Positions 63,313 through 64,000 of a stretch of DNA of 64,000 nt are shown here, piece by piece (the first letter of the stretch is position 1; each line of letters begins with the position of its first letter). The position numbers and the translations under genes are program-made. Source of the DNA: Pseudogymnoascus destructans (lineage: Eukaryota; Ascomycota; Leotiomycetes; Thelebolales; Thelebolaceae); assembly GCF_001641265.1 (NCBI RefSeq), contig NW_020167526.1, forward strand, positions 868,001-932,000. The letters run 5' to 3'. Below the pieces are notes generated by a model. That model was not told the DNA's origin. It was given only the letters and a program-made list of their open reading frames with translations, and ran no database searches.

Positions 63313-64000
63313 ATGTCCTCCGGCCACAGCGCGCAATCGGGGCAGCAGCCATACTCACAGCCTCAGCCCAAGACGCTCCGACACTTCCCACTCACACATC
63401 AGAGCGCCCCTGTCCCGCCAGCGGCCTCGCCCCCAACGAAGAGAGACCTCAAGTCATGGTGGAAGGGTTTCAAGAGCCAGAAGAACCATGAGACTCAAGG
63501 TACGCACCAACTGCCTCACCCTCAACCTCCCATTCTCCCTCAACTTGTTCTGCGCATCGTTATCGCGCGGGCAAGCGCTCCCAAGTGGCAGCGAGGCAAT
63601 TTCCCCGCGGCGCCTTGTACAGTTACAGCGCGGCTCCTTGCGCATCCCGCGTATTCTTATAAATAAGGCATTTGACTAATCGCATGAAGCAGAACAACCG
63701 GCTGGCATTTTTGGTGTACCTTTGCGACAAAGTATTACATATGCGAACGTTGCAATATCCTTGGTCGATGCAGAAGGGAACAGCTATATTTACGGATATG
63801 TGCCTATAGTTGTGGCGAAGTGTGGTGTATACTTGAAGGAGAAAGGTCAGTTTATTCCCCAGCAACTTTTAAATTCTTGGCTGATTGTAATGTAGCCACC
63901 AATGTGGAGGGCATTTTCCGTATGAGTGGCTCGGAAAAACGGATCAAGGAACTGCGCGCGATTTTCAACGCACCTGACCGCTATGGAAAAGGCCTTGACT
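63313..64000 (+). CDS. RhoGAP domain protein, Sac7-like (5' part, cut by window edge)
   Basis: GTPase-activating protein for Rho, probably acting on Rho1 in cell-wall and actin control, by similarity to Sac7/Bag7. Three exons are visible: 63313-63499, 63693-63845 and 63896-64000, and the gene continues beyond the window. The disordered N terminus ends in KRDLKSWWKGFKSQKN. Exons 2 and 3 give GIFGVPLRQSITYANVAISL, then SYIYGYVPIVVAKCGVYLKE, then TNVEGIFRMSGSEKRIKEL, where Arg in GIFR is the arginine finger, and DRYGKG. The exon 2 acceptor is a tandem GAAGCAG, so splicing three bases earlier (63690) would only add an Ala. Confidence 0.88.

Overview
The window is nuclear DNA of a filamentous ascomycete (Pezizomycotina). 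A Leotiomycetes-like genome is my guess, but the sequence alone does not fix the class. The evidence is short spliceosomal introns (about 45-75 bp, GTRNGT donors, CTRAC-like branch points), a trifunctional trpC gene, a sphingolipid C9-methyltransferase, a 353-residue group I G-alpha protein, and fungal pogo/Fot1, Tc1, chromovirus and Helitron elements. All exon joins given here were read by eye; each spliced frame closes on a multiple of three.

Left arm (0-23.4 kb), housekeeping genes: EMC2 (-) and AP-3 delta (+) diverge from one promoter. They are followed by a SMAP-domain protein (+), a tiny RAMP4/Ysy6 gene (-), a small mitochondrial membrane protein (+), an intron-containing tRNA-Leu(AAG), PAN1 (-), the sphingolipid C9-methyltransferase (-), a DUF676 lipase (-), the exonuclease REX3 (+) and mevalonate kinase ERG12 (-).

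Middle (23.4-39.5 kb), a mobile-element island: a deleted pogo-like element contains a Tc1-like element, which contains a complete 6.65-kb chromovirus LTR retrotransposon. Target duplications fit at all three levels. Two or three bases from the outer duplication lies an intact pogo-like element with 77-bp terminal inverted repeats (TIRs). Next come a truncated Helitron protein gene, a short LTR-like hairpin, a rearranged fold-back copy of the chromovirus LTR, an orphan SANT-like coiled-coil gene and a 219-bp MITE.

Right arm (39.5-64 kb), housekeeping again: a 2EXR protein, STE24 CaaX protease, a putative RPA14-like protein diverging from mitochondrial ribosomal protein bL34m, a 2.5-kb low-complexity interval, G-alpha, prenyltransferase alpha subunit RAM2 with a long N-terminal extension, a BRCT+WGR protein, trpC, NUP188, TIM9, and the 5' part of a Sac7-like RhoGAP cut by the window edge.

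Functional links are loose, as usual in fungal chromosomes. ERG12 (isoprenoid supply), RAM2 (prenyl transfer) and STE24 (CaaX processing) act in one pathway but are far apart here. I see no secondary-metabolite cluster, no Starship captain recombinase and no CRISPR-like array. The most informative novelty is in the transposon island: the nesting, a self-priming signature in the chromovirus, and a zinc-knuckle pogo transposase.
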